From Isoetes taiwanensis (lineage: Eukaryota > Streptophyta > Lycopodiopsida > Isoetales > Isoetaceae), in contig JAJEKV010000081.1 in NCBI GenBank assembly GCA_021234155.1, positions 304,467-368,466 on the forward strand: a stretch of DNA of 64,000 bases, written 5' to 3'. Positions 43,586 through 54,791 of this stretch are shown one piece after another; the stretch's first letter is position 1, and each line of letters begins with the position of its first letter. Below the pieces are notes generated by a model. It was not told the origin of the DNA, ran no database searches, and saw nothing but the letters and a program-made list of their open reading frames with translations. A program made the translations under genes and the position numbers.

Positions 43586-44317
43586 ACGGGATTGGACACA
43601 AGGTATCATAGTCTGAATCAATGATTTCCCTGTTGGGGATGACGTTTTTCCATAAAAGAGGATGAGAGAAGATGCAGAAGGGATTTTTCTTCTTGGGTTT
43701 ATCTTTAGTCGAGCTTTTATTGATGGCTCTATTGATGCCATGCCGGAACCTATCATTAGAGCTATGTGGAACCAGTAGCAATAGCGAGGGATTTGCATTT
43801 AGGGTACAAAGGAATTTCGATATTGGCAGATTTGGAAGCAGGTTGATGAATTGCTCGAACTATTCTACCCAGTTAGTTTTGAATATTTCCAAAATAAGTT
43901 GCACTTAGATATTATGGACCAGCTCTCAGAGCTTTCAATTTGAACATCAAATCTTCAACATGCAAAACATGCTACTGTATGAACCTTTAGAAATGGTAAT
44001 GGAGTACATGTTGTGAAATTGAGAGTCATATTCAAATTAATACATGCTTGCTATGTATCATCCTACATCATATAAGAATTTTTTTATAGGGATTTCCTCC
44101 AACATCATAATGAATCAATTGTATATAGCTTGCAACAATTCTGTTAATGAAATGATTTAATATGCAGGGTGATCTAATGCCATATATAGCCACTGATCTG
44201 TATAGGATCATGAAAAGTCATGACAAGCCACACAATTTGCTAAAACTCATGGATTGCCCAGGTGTTGTAAAACTAATAGTGTATCATAAAAACTCCTTGC
44301 AATTAATGGTAGGTAGG
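43586..44317. other. No recognisable gene
   Basis: AT-rich flank before the inverted repeat at 44318. The largest ORF (43672-43908) shows no known motif. Confidence 0.4.
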
Positions 44318-47300
44318 AAATCAATCTTGTTAATTTGGGATTTTCCAGTTTGGTGGAAAATATTTTTGGAATTTTTTTTAATCCAATTTCCTAAGATTTT
44401 GGGGTTTCTTGAGGCCGGAAAAAATTTCCGTAGTAGAAGCTTTTCCCTATGATTTTGTATTTTGGGGATTTTTGTTGCCCGGAAAAAAAAACCCGATATC
44501 AAAAATCGGGTTGCCTTTCGATTTTCAGGGCATCGATGTGCCCCCTTTAGGTTTTAGGTGGACCGGATCTCACACGATTATGGTTATGGCAGCGTTAATT
44601 ACCGCCTTCCACCATACGCCTTAAGGTTTTAGATTTATAAGAGAGCGAAATCGTCTGCTGGAGCTTCCACCTGCAGCTTGAGCTGGAGCTTTTCACCTAG
44701 ATCCTGGAGCCGCAATTGCATCAAGAGGCAGCGATTCAGAAGGTATTCTTATTTCTGCACGAAAATATTTTGGCTTTCTTCACAAGATCAATCACTATTT
44801 TGGCAACAATATTTTCCAGCTAGGAGGCCATTAATTCATAGAAAATTTGTATCCGTTTTGATTTCCTCTGGATATGGTTGGTGCTTCCACTCTCGATCAT
44901 AATTTCCTGACACTGCCATGCCAGGTAATCTTTCATGCCTTATTTCTTTCTTTTCGTAGATTTATGCAAATATTATTGCTGGAAGAGCAACAATGTCTGC
45001 TTTTTGTTGTTTCTTGCAGCTAAAGAGCTAGAATGACTGCAAGCTACGCATTCAGTATTTTCACGACAATTTGTTTTCTTATGTTCCCATTGTTTGTCAA
45101 GGCTCAATGCATGAGAAGATGGAATGAGAATCCATAACAATTGGATTACCATGCCTGATTTTTGTTCGTTTTCATTTTCGGATAGAAATCAAAACATTTT
45201 GAATGAGGTACTAGATAAACAGAGGATTACAAACTCAACCTTTTGGTTGCACATGCAGCAGTCCAAGGTATGGATCTATATCATTTCCTAATTGATTATC
45301 CTGTATGGGTCATTTTTGTTCAAGATGTAATTCGTATTTAATGCTCGCAGCTCAACGATAATAAAGGTATGTAACATTAGCATTATCAACTTACAAGGTG
45401 ATTTTGCGGCGGCTCGCCACCATAGTTCGAAGGGTTTTTTAAAGTAGTGGTATAGGCGAGACTTTGAATTTTGAACAATAATATCTAGTTTTAGAAATTC
45501 AAGGAATTGGGCTGATATCTTAGCCTAGATCCCTCAAAAAGGGAAGAGCATGGTTCAAAATTAGGAAGGCAAATGAAGAATCTAAAGGTCGTTGATCCAA
45601 TATCTTAACCCACCGAAGGGATTGCTTGAGGAAAGAATCAAGAAAATCAAAGTTTAAATTAAAGATCAAAGATATGGCTTCATCGCCTATATCTCGAGTC
45701 CTTTTGTTGCATCTAAGAACCAGGTTGGTTACATGATCAAATGTAAGAACAGAGAAGGTAGGGCTTGAATTATCCATTATTAACTAGTTCATTATTTGCA
45801 ACAAAGTGCATTTCGCTGGATTGCAGTGAGCAAATTTCTAAAGATGAGTAATTTGCGTCGCAGTACTTAGAACTGAGTAGCAAGTATATCCGAGCAAGGT
45901 TTCTTGTGCACAGTGAGGACTAAACTATGCCACGTAGATGGAATCATATTAATTGATTTTACATGTTATAGTTTCGTCCTATTTGGCCCCATAGACGTCC
46001 ATTGGAAAAATTTGCCCCATAGTATGGCTCATTGCATTCTTATAAGTCACTAAGGCCATTGGATCATGTTGAGGCGGCATTTTTTGGATGCAACAAATAC
46101 ATTTATGTGAATAATTATACCAAGACTTTAGCAGACACCATACAGTTCCTATTGTATTGCATGCTGTGTTTTCCTCTGTAATCGCAGTTTCAATCTCCCG
46201 CAGAATACAAAAATTGACTACACATATATCCGCTCAATTGGGTTTGAATGAAAGCTTGATCCAATCAGATTTCTCGGAAAAGCCTCCGTTGTTTCAGCGA
46301 AGAAGTCAGATTTCAATACTCCAACCTACAACTAAATTTGGCACGGGTTGCCTTTGCATATGCAGCAGCTACAAAAATCATGGAACATGATGCTCATTAC
46401 TACCAACAATGCTTTTGGATTGCTTATATAGTGAGATCCAAAACATCATCTTCAGACAGAGCTTGAACCCAAGTACTGCATATAGATTGAAGGAGTCAAA
46501 AATATTTTAGTGGTTGTTTATATTGCATAAGGTTTGTTGCCTCCAGATAAGACAAAAACGAAGAGTCTTTGAGGAACAGGGCCGTCACAACACAGACGAA
46601 ATTTATGGGTGTGTGAGAGCCCATACTCCCGTGGTGCAATCGATGGTTGCATCCATCGATGCAACTCCATTATTTGTTTGCTGGAACTTTTCTATCTAAA
46701 AACTCTGCCATATGCCAGTTGATTTGTACCTCCACAGCTTCAGACTGGAAAATAGCTTTAACCTGAATGTGTCTGTCCAAATTGGCAGGGAATTTTACCG
46801 CCTTTATTCCGCTCAAGAACACTATATGCAGTTCCTGGAAATAGAGAGAAATTGTCCATGTCATATAAACAATCCAAATCTCATGAAGCGTCTGCATTTC
46901 TTACAAAAACCCGCTATTCTCTCTCTGCCCTATTCTTCAACCTATGCCCTGCAACTGCAAACTTCGAATTGGATTTTATAGTTCCAAAGACAAACCCATC
47001 TTCTAAATCATCTATTGCCCAATTTGAGTTGCGCCATGGATATGTTGAAGCCCCAGATGTGGGAGAAGAAATCCAGCCATCTCAAATTTGGGGATTCTGC
47101 CATAAAAGCTATATAGAAAAGCAGATCCTAAATCTAAGAACTTTTCTTGGAAAGAGATTAGCTTTACCTTCCGAGTAGGCATGCCTTGATTGACAAAACC
47201 CAACAACAGGGGCTGAACTATTCGGCCATAGCCACAAGCACGCCATAGTTGAGGGCACTGTTTGTATCTGCAAAGGCAGAAGGGTCCTATTCCGATAATA

Positions 47301-50300
47301 TCAGGCACCCCACTTGCAAAAAAGCAAGGCCTCCCTACGGAGCCCAACCCACCTTTATCATATTCCTCGCTTTTAAGCTGCTATAGAAGAAAAATTTGTC
47401 AAGAAGCAGACATCTTATCAACCTCAGACCTAATCTCTGAACTGTAACATGAAGAAATCGGTGCAACCCCAACTGTACTTGTTCAACATCAAAACTAAAA
47501 ACTTGGTCAAAAGCTTCATGAAGCACGGCTATGGCAGTCGGACAGAGAGAGAAACGGAGAAGAGCTATGGCACAAGTTTTTCCGCTGCAAGGTCCGAGCC
47601 CAAACCCTACCTTGCCTAAAGAAATCCTGGCCCTCCATCTCATTAATTCCCTCACACACGTCACTTTCTGCTTGCCACGTCACCAAAAAACACATACATA
47701 ATTTTATATAATGAAGAAGATAGTTCATTTTTGGCCCGATGTTGTCAACTCATTGCATTTTTAGATAACCACTTTAATGGGATATGTTTTTCCAGACAAA
47801 GTGAACATATAGTGTCCATCATGCTGCCCTTGGTGCAAAAAAAGTTGAAGAGCACGTGGTAATTTCCAGTGTGACCACGATCCCTCTATTGTTCCAGAAT
47901 ATGAGCTGCTTTATTTTCTGTAGGCCCAAGTTCATTTCATAGTCTTTTGGTTCTGATGAATGAGTTAATGACCATTGCAGCCACTAGAGTACGCACCCAG
48001 GCCGGTGTAGCATTGGAAGCAGAAGGGAATGCCAGCCTTGAAAGCTATGCTAATAGGTACCCAGAACATTCTGCTGAGTTCTAACAAATGGCTGGGAAAG
48101 TGCCTTGCCAATATAAAAAATGTCTATGTTTGATTGTTGTGGCTGTCAAATTGCTATATCTCATCCTAGGTATTTACATGCTTTTACCAATTTTAAGTGC
48201 TCATAACAATTAGATGCTGTTGCAGACATAAATTTTACAGACACCAGATGATGGTACACGTAGCCTTTCACAAGTTTGCCTCAATGGCCTTGCAAAAATT
48301 TTACCTGGTCTTATTGGTGGAAATGTTGATAAGGCATGAAGTCCAGGAGCATGTAATTTACGTTTGGGAACATGCAATGGGAAGGGCTTGGTGAGGATGG
48401 TCATGCACATTAGTGACCCTGTTACCTCACATTTTAATGCTACGGCCTGCAGATGGAAAAGAGATGGCTAGAGCCTGCAAATAGCTGTTCTTAACCACAA
48501 TAGGCCCTTCATTCTTACCCTTTCAAGGTAGAAATTGCCAAACTTGCTAGGCACATCTATTGAAGGCGTTGAGAAGGGAGGATATGATACACTATCAGTG
48601 ACCATGACTCTGGAATTAAGTCAGATCTGAGTGTCCTAGGTGCATAACAAGCTGCTGGCATCCTCAAAAAGGTATAAGTACTGGTATCATTTGTTAGTTG
48701 GGGATTGTATGAGGATATCAGTTACTGTACATATTAGCATTAGATGTTTGAAATTTGGAACTGAATAATTGAACAAAAAATACCATTAGAATGTATTAAG
48801 ATGTATATGAATGTTATTCTTCATGTAATGGAATGCTGGATCAAGTTTGCCATGTTTAACACAAATTATAAGTTGACTCTAATTAAATGTAAGAGGTTTC
48901 TTAAACCAGCTTGGGTTAAAACATCATTTGTTACGTATTTTCTCAAGTTTTTTCTATTTTGAAGGTTAGAAATTAGTGTTTTCAATTCATGCAATGAGAA
49001 TGAAACACTCAAAAATTTTAGGCCCTTGATATCCTGTTTGATCTTATATATCTTTCTTTTTGTACAAGTTATAAATGTTCTTAGCTGATGCAACATATTG
49101 TTATATTATGTAGGAGGTCGGGATTTAGTTTCTGAAGTGAGTATAATATATGATGCATTTCTCTACTATGTTTTTCCTCATTATATTTTTAAATTGGCGA
49201 ACAAAGATGGATATAGCCAATGATGAGCACAAAAGCCTCTCTGCTCATGATTTTCAACACAATATTTTTTGTACAAGCCCTTTTGATCACGGTATGTAGA
49301 TCTATTTATTTTATGTTACATATTTGGATTCGTACAGTGTATTAGTTGTAAAATTGAATTCATGTAGATTTAATTAAAGAACAAGACATATCAATGTGGG
49401 TTCCCGGCCCTGCTATTTTAACATATATCAATATCTGGAAGTTCTGTATGCAAGCTCTCTTTGATGAAAGCAACTCCATTATGCAGGCTTATGTGCTTTT
49501 TTTCTTTTTCCTTTTTTTTTGCTATAGCTCATCCGGAGGGTCTGGGTGATGCCGGGTACGTGCATGTGATTTTGCATTGAATAGGTTAGAATAGATGAAA
49601 TTGAAGAGCATTTTTAGATTGTAATTTGTATGCCCAAATAATGAGCCGACTGCTAAAGGGTATCTTCAAATGAGAATGAGCATAAGCAACAGCTTCTTTG
49701 TTTTCTTCAGAAAAAAGTAGGACTTGATTGTAATGCTATGCCAGAAACTGTTGAATGCCACGAGCAGTCCAACGAAATGGTCTTAAATGGTCTTTATTGA
49801 TCAACGTGATATACAGGGCAAGCATTTGCTATGAGAAGATAGCTTTGCACAAGTTTATAAAGCAAATTGGCATCGAATGCCTGTGGCTGTTAAAGAATTT
49901 AATAACACTAATAGTTCTTTTACCAGTTATCAGTAGTATGTGCTATCTAATGGCTTCCTCAAGATGCAGGCTTCCAATTTTCCTCATATTATTAAGGTAG
50001 TTGGTCTTACCAAAGGCAGGCAGAATATTGACCTAGAGTTTATTGGCCTAGAGTTTGATGGCAATACTTGGAAGAATGTAAGATACTTCTGCTGATAAAA
50101 GGTAGGTCTTTGGTGTTTGTCTTCATAACATCCAAAGGAACGAGTAAATCATGGCTTGGCATGTCTATCTGCAGTCCTTAGTAGCGATGATAAATTTGTT
50201 GCTGCTAGACTTTGATTTAGCATACCATTGTTCCTAACACATTTTTCTCACGTTATGCAGGTATGGAATACAAATTATACTAATTACGACAAGTTGTAAC

Positions 50301-51399
50301 AGATTGGTCTGCAGTTGCTCTAATCACAGCAAGATAGAGCAAATTGGTCTGCATTTGCTCATTCTCTGATCAACTGTAGACACTTCCATCACCATGGTAA
50401 GGGGGTGAAAGTTCCAAATGCAACGACTCTTTTTGCTATTTGGGTGAACTGACTGGAAAGTTGGCCAAATGGCTCTTGCTAAAAAGAAAATATGCTATTC
50501 ACTTATAGAGTGAATTACCTATCTGCCATGTGCCATTTGAATCACTTATGTAAGTGGGATTTGGGGTGACAAAAGCCTCTCTTTAAGGCCTACCTATGTT
50601 CAAGTAGTGAAAGAAAAATGTCAGGCAGAAGTTACAGGCAGAAGTTACGCCTTCTGATTTTGCTCACAAGGTTAGTCTCCTCTTATTAATTCTTCAAAGA
50701 ATTACTTCTTACAATTTAGGTTTATGGTTTGCAAAATGAATAGTGACTGCGATATTTTTGTTTTTGGCTTACCTATATAGGTAGATGAGGAATGAGAACA
50801 TATCAATAACTAGATATCAGACAGTACTAAAGGCAAAATAGTAGAGTTGCTTCCTTGGAGCTCAGTTGATTACCAAGACAAAGTTAATAGTAGCCAATTG
50901 CCTTCAGATGAAAGGTGCTTGGGAAACCAAATTTGATCTTATCTTAAACTTCTGATGAAAACTTATCTACTAAATAGAGAATCTATGAAGGTCCCAATGA
51001 TGAGAAGAAAAAAAAAGCAATTTTTTGCAAATTATGGCAGCTTCAAGGTGCTGCAATTGCTATATGCATCAGCCAGTGATTAAAGACAGTTTTCCATGTA
51101 CATTTTAATTCCCCCTACCATAGAATGGGAGTTTCTAGAGCATTACCTATTTCGTTTGAATAGTTTTGCAATCTGTACATTCAAGTTCTGATCTTACATT
51201 CAAGTTCTGATCTTATATATTTTTTTTACAGATTCTGCATCTAAAAAGATTGCTAGAATCTATTGAAGCAAACCTGGTGAGGGTTGAAGCAAACTTGGTA
51301 AGGGTTTTGCTGTGAAAAACATGGAAACCCCAAAATCTTAGGAAATTGGATTAAAAAAAATTCCAAAAATATTTTCCCAAATTAAGAAGATTGATTTTG
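44318..51399. mobile_element. Candidate element bounded by 75-bp inverted repeats
   Basis: The left arm 44318-44410 and the reverse complement of 51325-51399 are near identical over about 75 bp (one mismatch), except for a 17-bp extra piece (ATTTTCCAGTTTGGTGG) in the left arm. They face each other across 7.1 kb. No target duplication is obvious outside and no transposase was found inside, so this could be a non-autonomous TIR element or two unrelated copies of a small repeat in opposite orientation. Confidence 0.35.
44411..51324. other. Interior of the inverted-repeat region, exon-like scraps but no gene called
   Basis: AT-rich with scattered GC-richer patches. Several look like small exons beside good splice signals (for example around 44690-44740 before GTATTC, 45010-45040 after TTCTTGCAG, 47990-48050). 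None gives a recognisable protein, and open readings are short on both strands. Possibly a captured or decayed multi-exon host sequence. Confidence 0.3.
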
Positions 51400-51496
51400 G
51401 CTGAGATTAAAGATTGGAGCAAAAGGAAAGAGCCTTAGTAAGTGTTAGAGATTCTTATTGATTCTAGATCCAAATCGTTATGCATCTCATCATTGT

Positions 51497-51572
51497 CTTA
51501 AACACTATCTACACATCCTTAGCTTATGCCCAGTGCTGGGCATAAGTTAAGAGTGTGTAGATGATGTTTAAG
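51497..51572. repeat. Long near-perfect hairpin (two 37-nt arms, 2-nt loop)
   Basis: Left arm 51497-51533 pairs with 51536-51572 with about five mismatches. The centre is CTTATGCCCAG-TG-CTGGGCATAAG. It could be a tiny foldback element or a small-RNA-generating hairpin. Confidence 0.8.
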
Positions 51573-51961
51573 AGAGTGCCTTACAACTTGCAAAATGGAA
51601 TGTGTGCTTAGATTGCGTACTTCCATGTCATATATACGAGGCAATGCCTTGCGCTTTGATCCTTCCAATGGAGATGGAAAAGTGACACTTCGATCCTTTG
51701 AGCTGCAATTTTAGTCTCTCAGATTCTATTGCTAATTTTTGCCAAAAGGATGGTACATTTTGCTTTCTATTTTCTAAATAGAGGTATGGCTTTGTCTTGC
51801 ATCATTGCTATGCTATCCTTATTTAGATCCTGGGTTGTCACCATTTATGACTTCATATGCAGAGGCTTTCGTACAACCTTATGATAATGCTCCGACTTAC
51901 CATTTTCAAGTATCATTTTAGGGCGCTCATTATATGTCTTGCATCATTGCAATGCTATCCT

Positions 51962-51974
51962 CACTACAAGGGAT
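51962..51974 (+). repeat. CACTA terminal inverted repeat, left end of element B
   Basis: CACTACAAGGGAT, the exact complement of the right end of element A at 6412-6424. Confidence 0.85.
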
Positions 51975-52420
51975 CAACGTCGATAATCGACATTTGTTCG
52001 TCGATTGTCGACCTAAACGGGTCGACAATCGACGGTCAACGTCGATCGTCTACGTTGACCAGTCAAACGTCGACCGGTGACCATTGAACGTCGATCATCG
52101 ATGCTCAGTTGGAGTGACGTGTCGCCTTTGGCCTCGTGGCATGCCTACCTGGTCGCCCGACGGCTGCGTGGCTGTGCGCGTGGCGTAGAACGTCGATCAT
52201 CGACGTTGTGTCGATGTGACATGGCATGCGTGGCCTGGCCGATGCCTACGTGCTCCCCCAGTGCCAGTGTGGCTGTGCGCGTGGCGTGGAACGTCGATCA
52301 TCGATGTTGTGTCGAGATGACGATCCCCGCGCAGTCTGGCCGAGGCCGACGTGGTCGCCCGCTAGGCATGCCTACGTGGTGTTGAACGTCGATGAGAGTT
52401 CTTGGCGCCGTGGGCGTGTT
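51975..52420. repeat. Subterminal repeats of element B
   Basis: Packed with GTCGAT/ATCGAC palindromes, for example CGTCGATCATCGACG-like words near 52093, 52190, 52292 and 52387, with GC-rich GTGGC and GCGTGG blocks between. The motif differs from the GTCGTT/AACGAC motif of element A. Confidence 0.75.
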
Positions 52421-52536
52421 TTCTCTCTTCATAAGGTAAGATCTTGCATTAACACTAAGTTTATCATGTTCATACCATTAATTCCTCATAGATATTGATT
52501 AAAGCAAAAAGTTCTTTAAAAAATATTTTACAAAAG

Positions 52537-52975
52537 TGTGGGGTAGGTTGATCCAGATACTGGTCAGCTCCATCCCGAATGGAGAGGACTATAGTATCGG
52601 GTTCAGGCCTACCTCAATCATATTGTCTATAAATTTTCAAAAAGTGTGGGGTAACTTGATCAAGGTAATCGGTCGGCTCCATCTCGAATGGAGAGGACTT
52701 GTATGAAGGGTTCGTGCCTACCTCAATCATATTGTCTATAAATATTACAAATTGTATGAAGGGTAGCATGATCAAGGAATCGGTCGGCTCCATCTCGAAT
52801 GGAGAGGACTAGGTGTATCGGGTTCAGCCCCACAATTAGTGGTTGCTAAACATTACAATATGGGTTTAGGGGTTGCATGATCAAGGTATCGGGTCGGCTC
52901 CATCCTGAATGGAGAGGACTAGATGTATCGAGTTCAGGGGCCCTCAATCAAATAGATCTAAAGTCACATTAATAC
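52537..52975. repeat. Four-unit tandem array, about 110-bp period
   Basis: The marker GCTCCAT recurs at 52567, 52676, 52787 and 52897 (periods 109, 111, 110), each followed by GAATGGAGAGGACT. Situated between the subterminal repeats and the first coding exon, it may act as a promoter-proximal repeat. Confidence 0.88.
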
Positions 52976-53018
52976 ATTAAATTAGTTTTATTAACATTTT
53001 TTGCTTGTAGTAAACAAC

Positions 53019-53171
53019 ATGGACAAACGCCGGCCGACCATGAACGTAAAATGCAAACAAAAAGCCGCAAGATTATTAAATGGCGATCGGCGCAAAGATG
53101 TTACTCCAACAATTGCCACACATAGTCCACTTAGACCCGCCGGTCCGAAGTCTTCCCCCGCAGCTCTTTAG
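53019..53171 (+). CDS. Small basic exon/ORF at the start of the element B gene region
   Basis: ATG at 53019 just after a TTTTTGCTTGTAG acceptor-like site, with a stop near 53171. It encodes about 49 residues, rich in Lys, Arg and Pro ('MDKRRPTMNVKCKQKAARLL' at the start). Likely a first coding exon or remnant; family unknown. Confidence 0.35.
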   Translation: MDKRRPTMNVKCKQKAARLLNGDRRKDVTPTIATHSPLRPAGPKSSPAAL

Positions 53172-53289
53172 TGGCATGCACTAAAATGAATGCCGCCGAC
53201 ATATGTACTAGAAACATGTTTTCAATGATTGCCAACTTTGTATCCTAATAAACTTTTTTTCCGCTTGTACTTGACAGAGCTTACTTTTA

Positions 53290-53670
53290 TTGCAATTGCG
53301 CGCGATGTGCAAAGGACAAATAAAACGGATGAGAAAGACTATCATCGATCACGTTGATAAATACGGTGAATGGTCGATAAATCCATCGCTCCTCGATGCA
53401 CATGTCGGATATTCCAACGAGGTACACTCAACTACTCTCACGCACTTGAATCGACATCTCAACTTATTTTACTTGCATTTTCTTAGGAAGAAATCAGAAT
53501 GAAGTGAGCTCAAGCAATATGTAGATTTTGGGGCCATGTTGTCCTTGGAAGCAGATGATATTGACACCATAAATGCTTTCATAGAGAACCCGGCAAAAAG
53601 AAAGCCATCAACTTCTGCAAAGAGTATCCCATTACGTGATAGAACTCGGCGGCGCATGGCATGGTCGTAG
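53290..53670 (+). pseudogene. Exon-like pieces upstream of the SET-like region
   Basis: The first piece, to 53421, is open. A GT...AG intron fits at 53422-53486. The downstream reading continues from about 53505 to a stop at 53670 with an acidic stretch ('LSLEADDIDTINAFIENPAK') and a basic Ser/Arg-rich end. An in-frame TGA sits near 53500. Probably the N-terminal part of the SET-like protein that follows; no domain recognised. Confidence 0.4.
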
Positions 53671-53704
53671 CCATGATTCTAGGAAATAACAACGTTCACC
53701 ACAA

Positions 53705-54347
53705 TTGAATGTACTAGATCCCGTGGAAGAAAATAGCATTCCACAGGAACTAGTCCATTTGCTAAAGCCTTTTACAGACAGTGATCGTAAAAAATTCGGT
53801 ATATGGCCTAGAGGTAAGCCAATTATTTATGGGGAGCCATTTACATATTGGGGTAGGCAGTACTTGATTAAAACTAGTCAGGTCCCTGGTGCTGGTCTGG
53901 GATTATATATTATGACAAATATAAAAGTCAAAGATGGCACGAGTGTTCCTTTGATGCCATATGTAGGTCCTGAATACAACTCGGAGGCTTGGCATAAATT
54001 GAGTAAGCACCAGTGGCGCATGCTCATCTATGGCCTAAATTCTAATGCACTAAGAATAGCCCGGAACGAGCAGCAAAGAAACCGATAATGCGGCAAAGAT
54101 TTGAAATACATTGATGGTCGTCCCGCAATTACATGGAAACCTTGTCGCTTTTATTAACAAAATTTCTATCGAGAATCCAGAAGCTACCAATTGTGATTTC
54201 GTCGAGGCAAAAAAGGACCAAGAAGATTTCTTTAGGCGGAAAATTGAAGGGAGATATATTATGGTAGATGCTATAAAGAGTCTTCGTGTTGGTGATGAAT
54301 TGTTCATTCAGTATGAATACGGTAGACCAATACCAGAGGTCTTTTGA
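53705..54347 (+). pseudogene. SET-domain-like (protein lysine methyltransferase-like) gene inside CACTA element B
   Basis: SET domains transfer methyl groups from S-adenosylmethionine to lysines. The reading 53705-54088 contains 'VPGAGLGLYIMTNIKVKDG', the Gly-rich opening motif of SET domains. After frame changes near 54085 and 54120, 54111-54347 shows 'GNLVAFINKI', a following 'NC' pair (equivalent to the F/YINHSC..NC region) and 'GDELFIQYEYG', matching the terminal GEEL..DY motif. The invariant His of NHSC is not apparent (NKI instead), so activity is doubtful even before the frame breaks. It is in the same orientation as, and 0.45 kb upstream of, the transposase gene, inside the element. 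Similar divergent SET proteins occur in early-diverging land plants. Confidence 0.6.
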
Positions 54348-54791
54348 TGATGTACTCGAATTATAATTAATATAAGTTGTGTTGTCCTTTGTGGGAGTCT
54401 TACCATGTATTTAATTATTATTTTGTGGAATGAAATTATATGATTATTATCATCAATAAGTGGCTTGCTTAAGACGTGGAAATTTATATTTTTATATTAC
54501 ACATGTTTAAGAACCCACTGCCACGCCTCAATGCATGTAACATATATTTTTTTGTATCCGGCAATCGTCGGGCGAAAGTGGATATGAGACCACATCCAAG
54601 CCGCATTTAATTGGCGCACATCAAGAGTCATTGCGGCTAGCGTAAATAGAATACATCGAGCAATATGGTACAAACATCTAAGACAACATATGATGAAGAG
54701 TACGACATCGAAGAGGACGAAAGCACAACGATGAAGACGACGAAAGCACAACGATGAAGACGACGCCGGCCACATGGAGGTTGAGGAACCC
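54348..54791. other. Spacer between SET-like and transposase regions
   Basis: AT-rich, then an imperfect repeat of GAAGACGACGAAAGCACAACGAT-like words at 54715-54765. Possible 5' exon of the transposase from about 54640 with many acidic codons. Confidence 0.35.

Noticed and set aside
44411-51324. Functional host gene in the 44-51 kb interval
   Set aside because: Exon-like patches exist but give no continuous or recognisable protein in either orientation.
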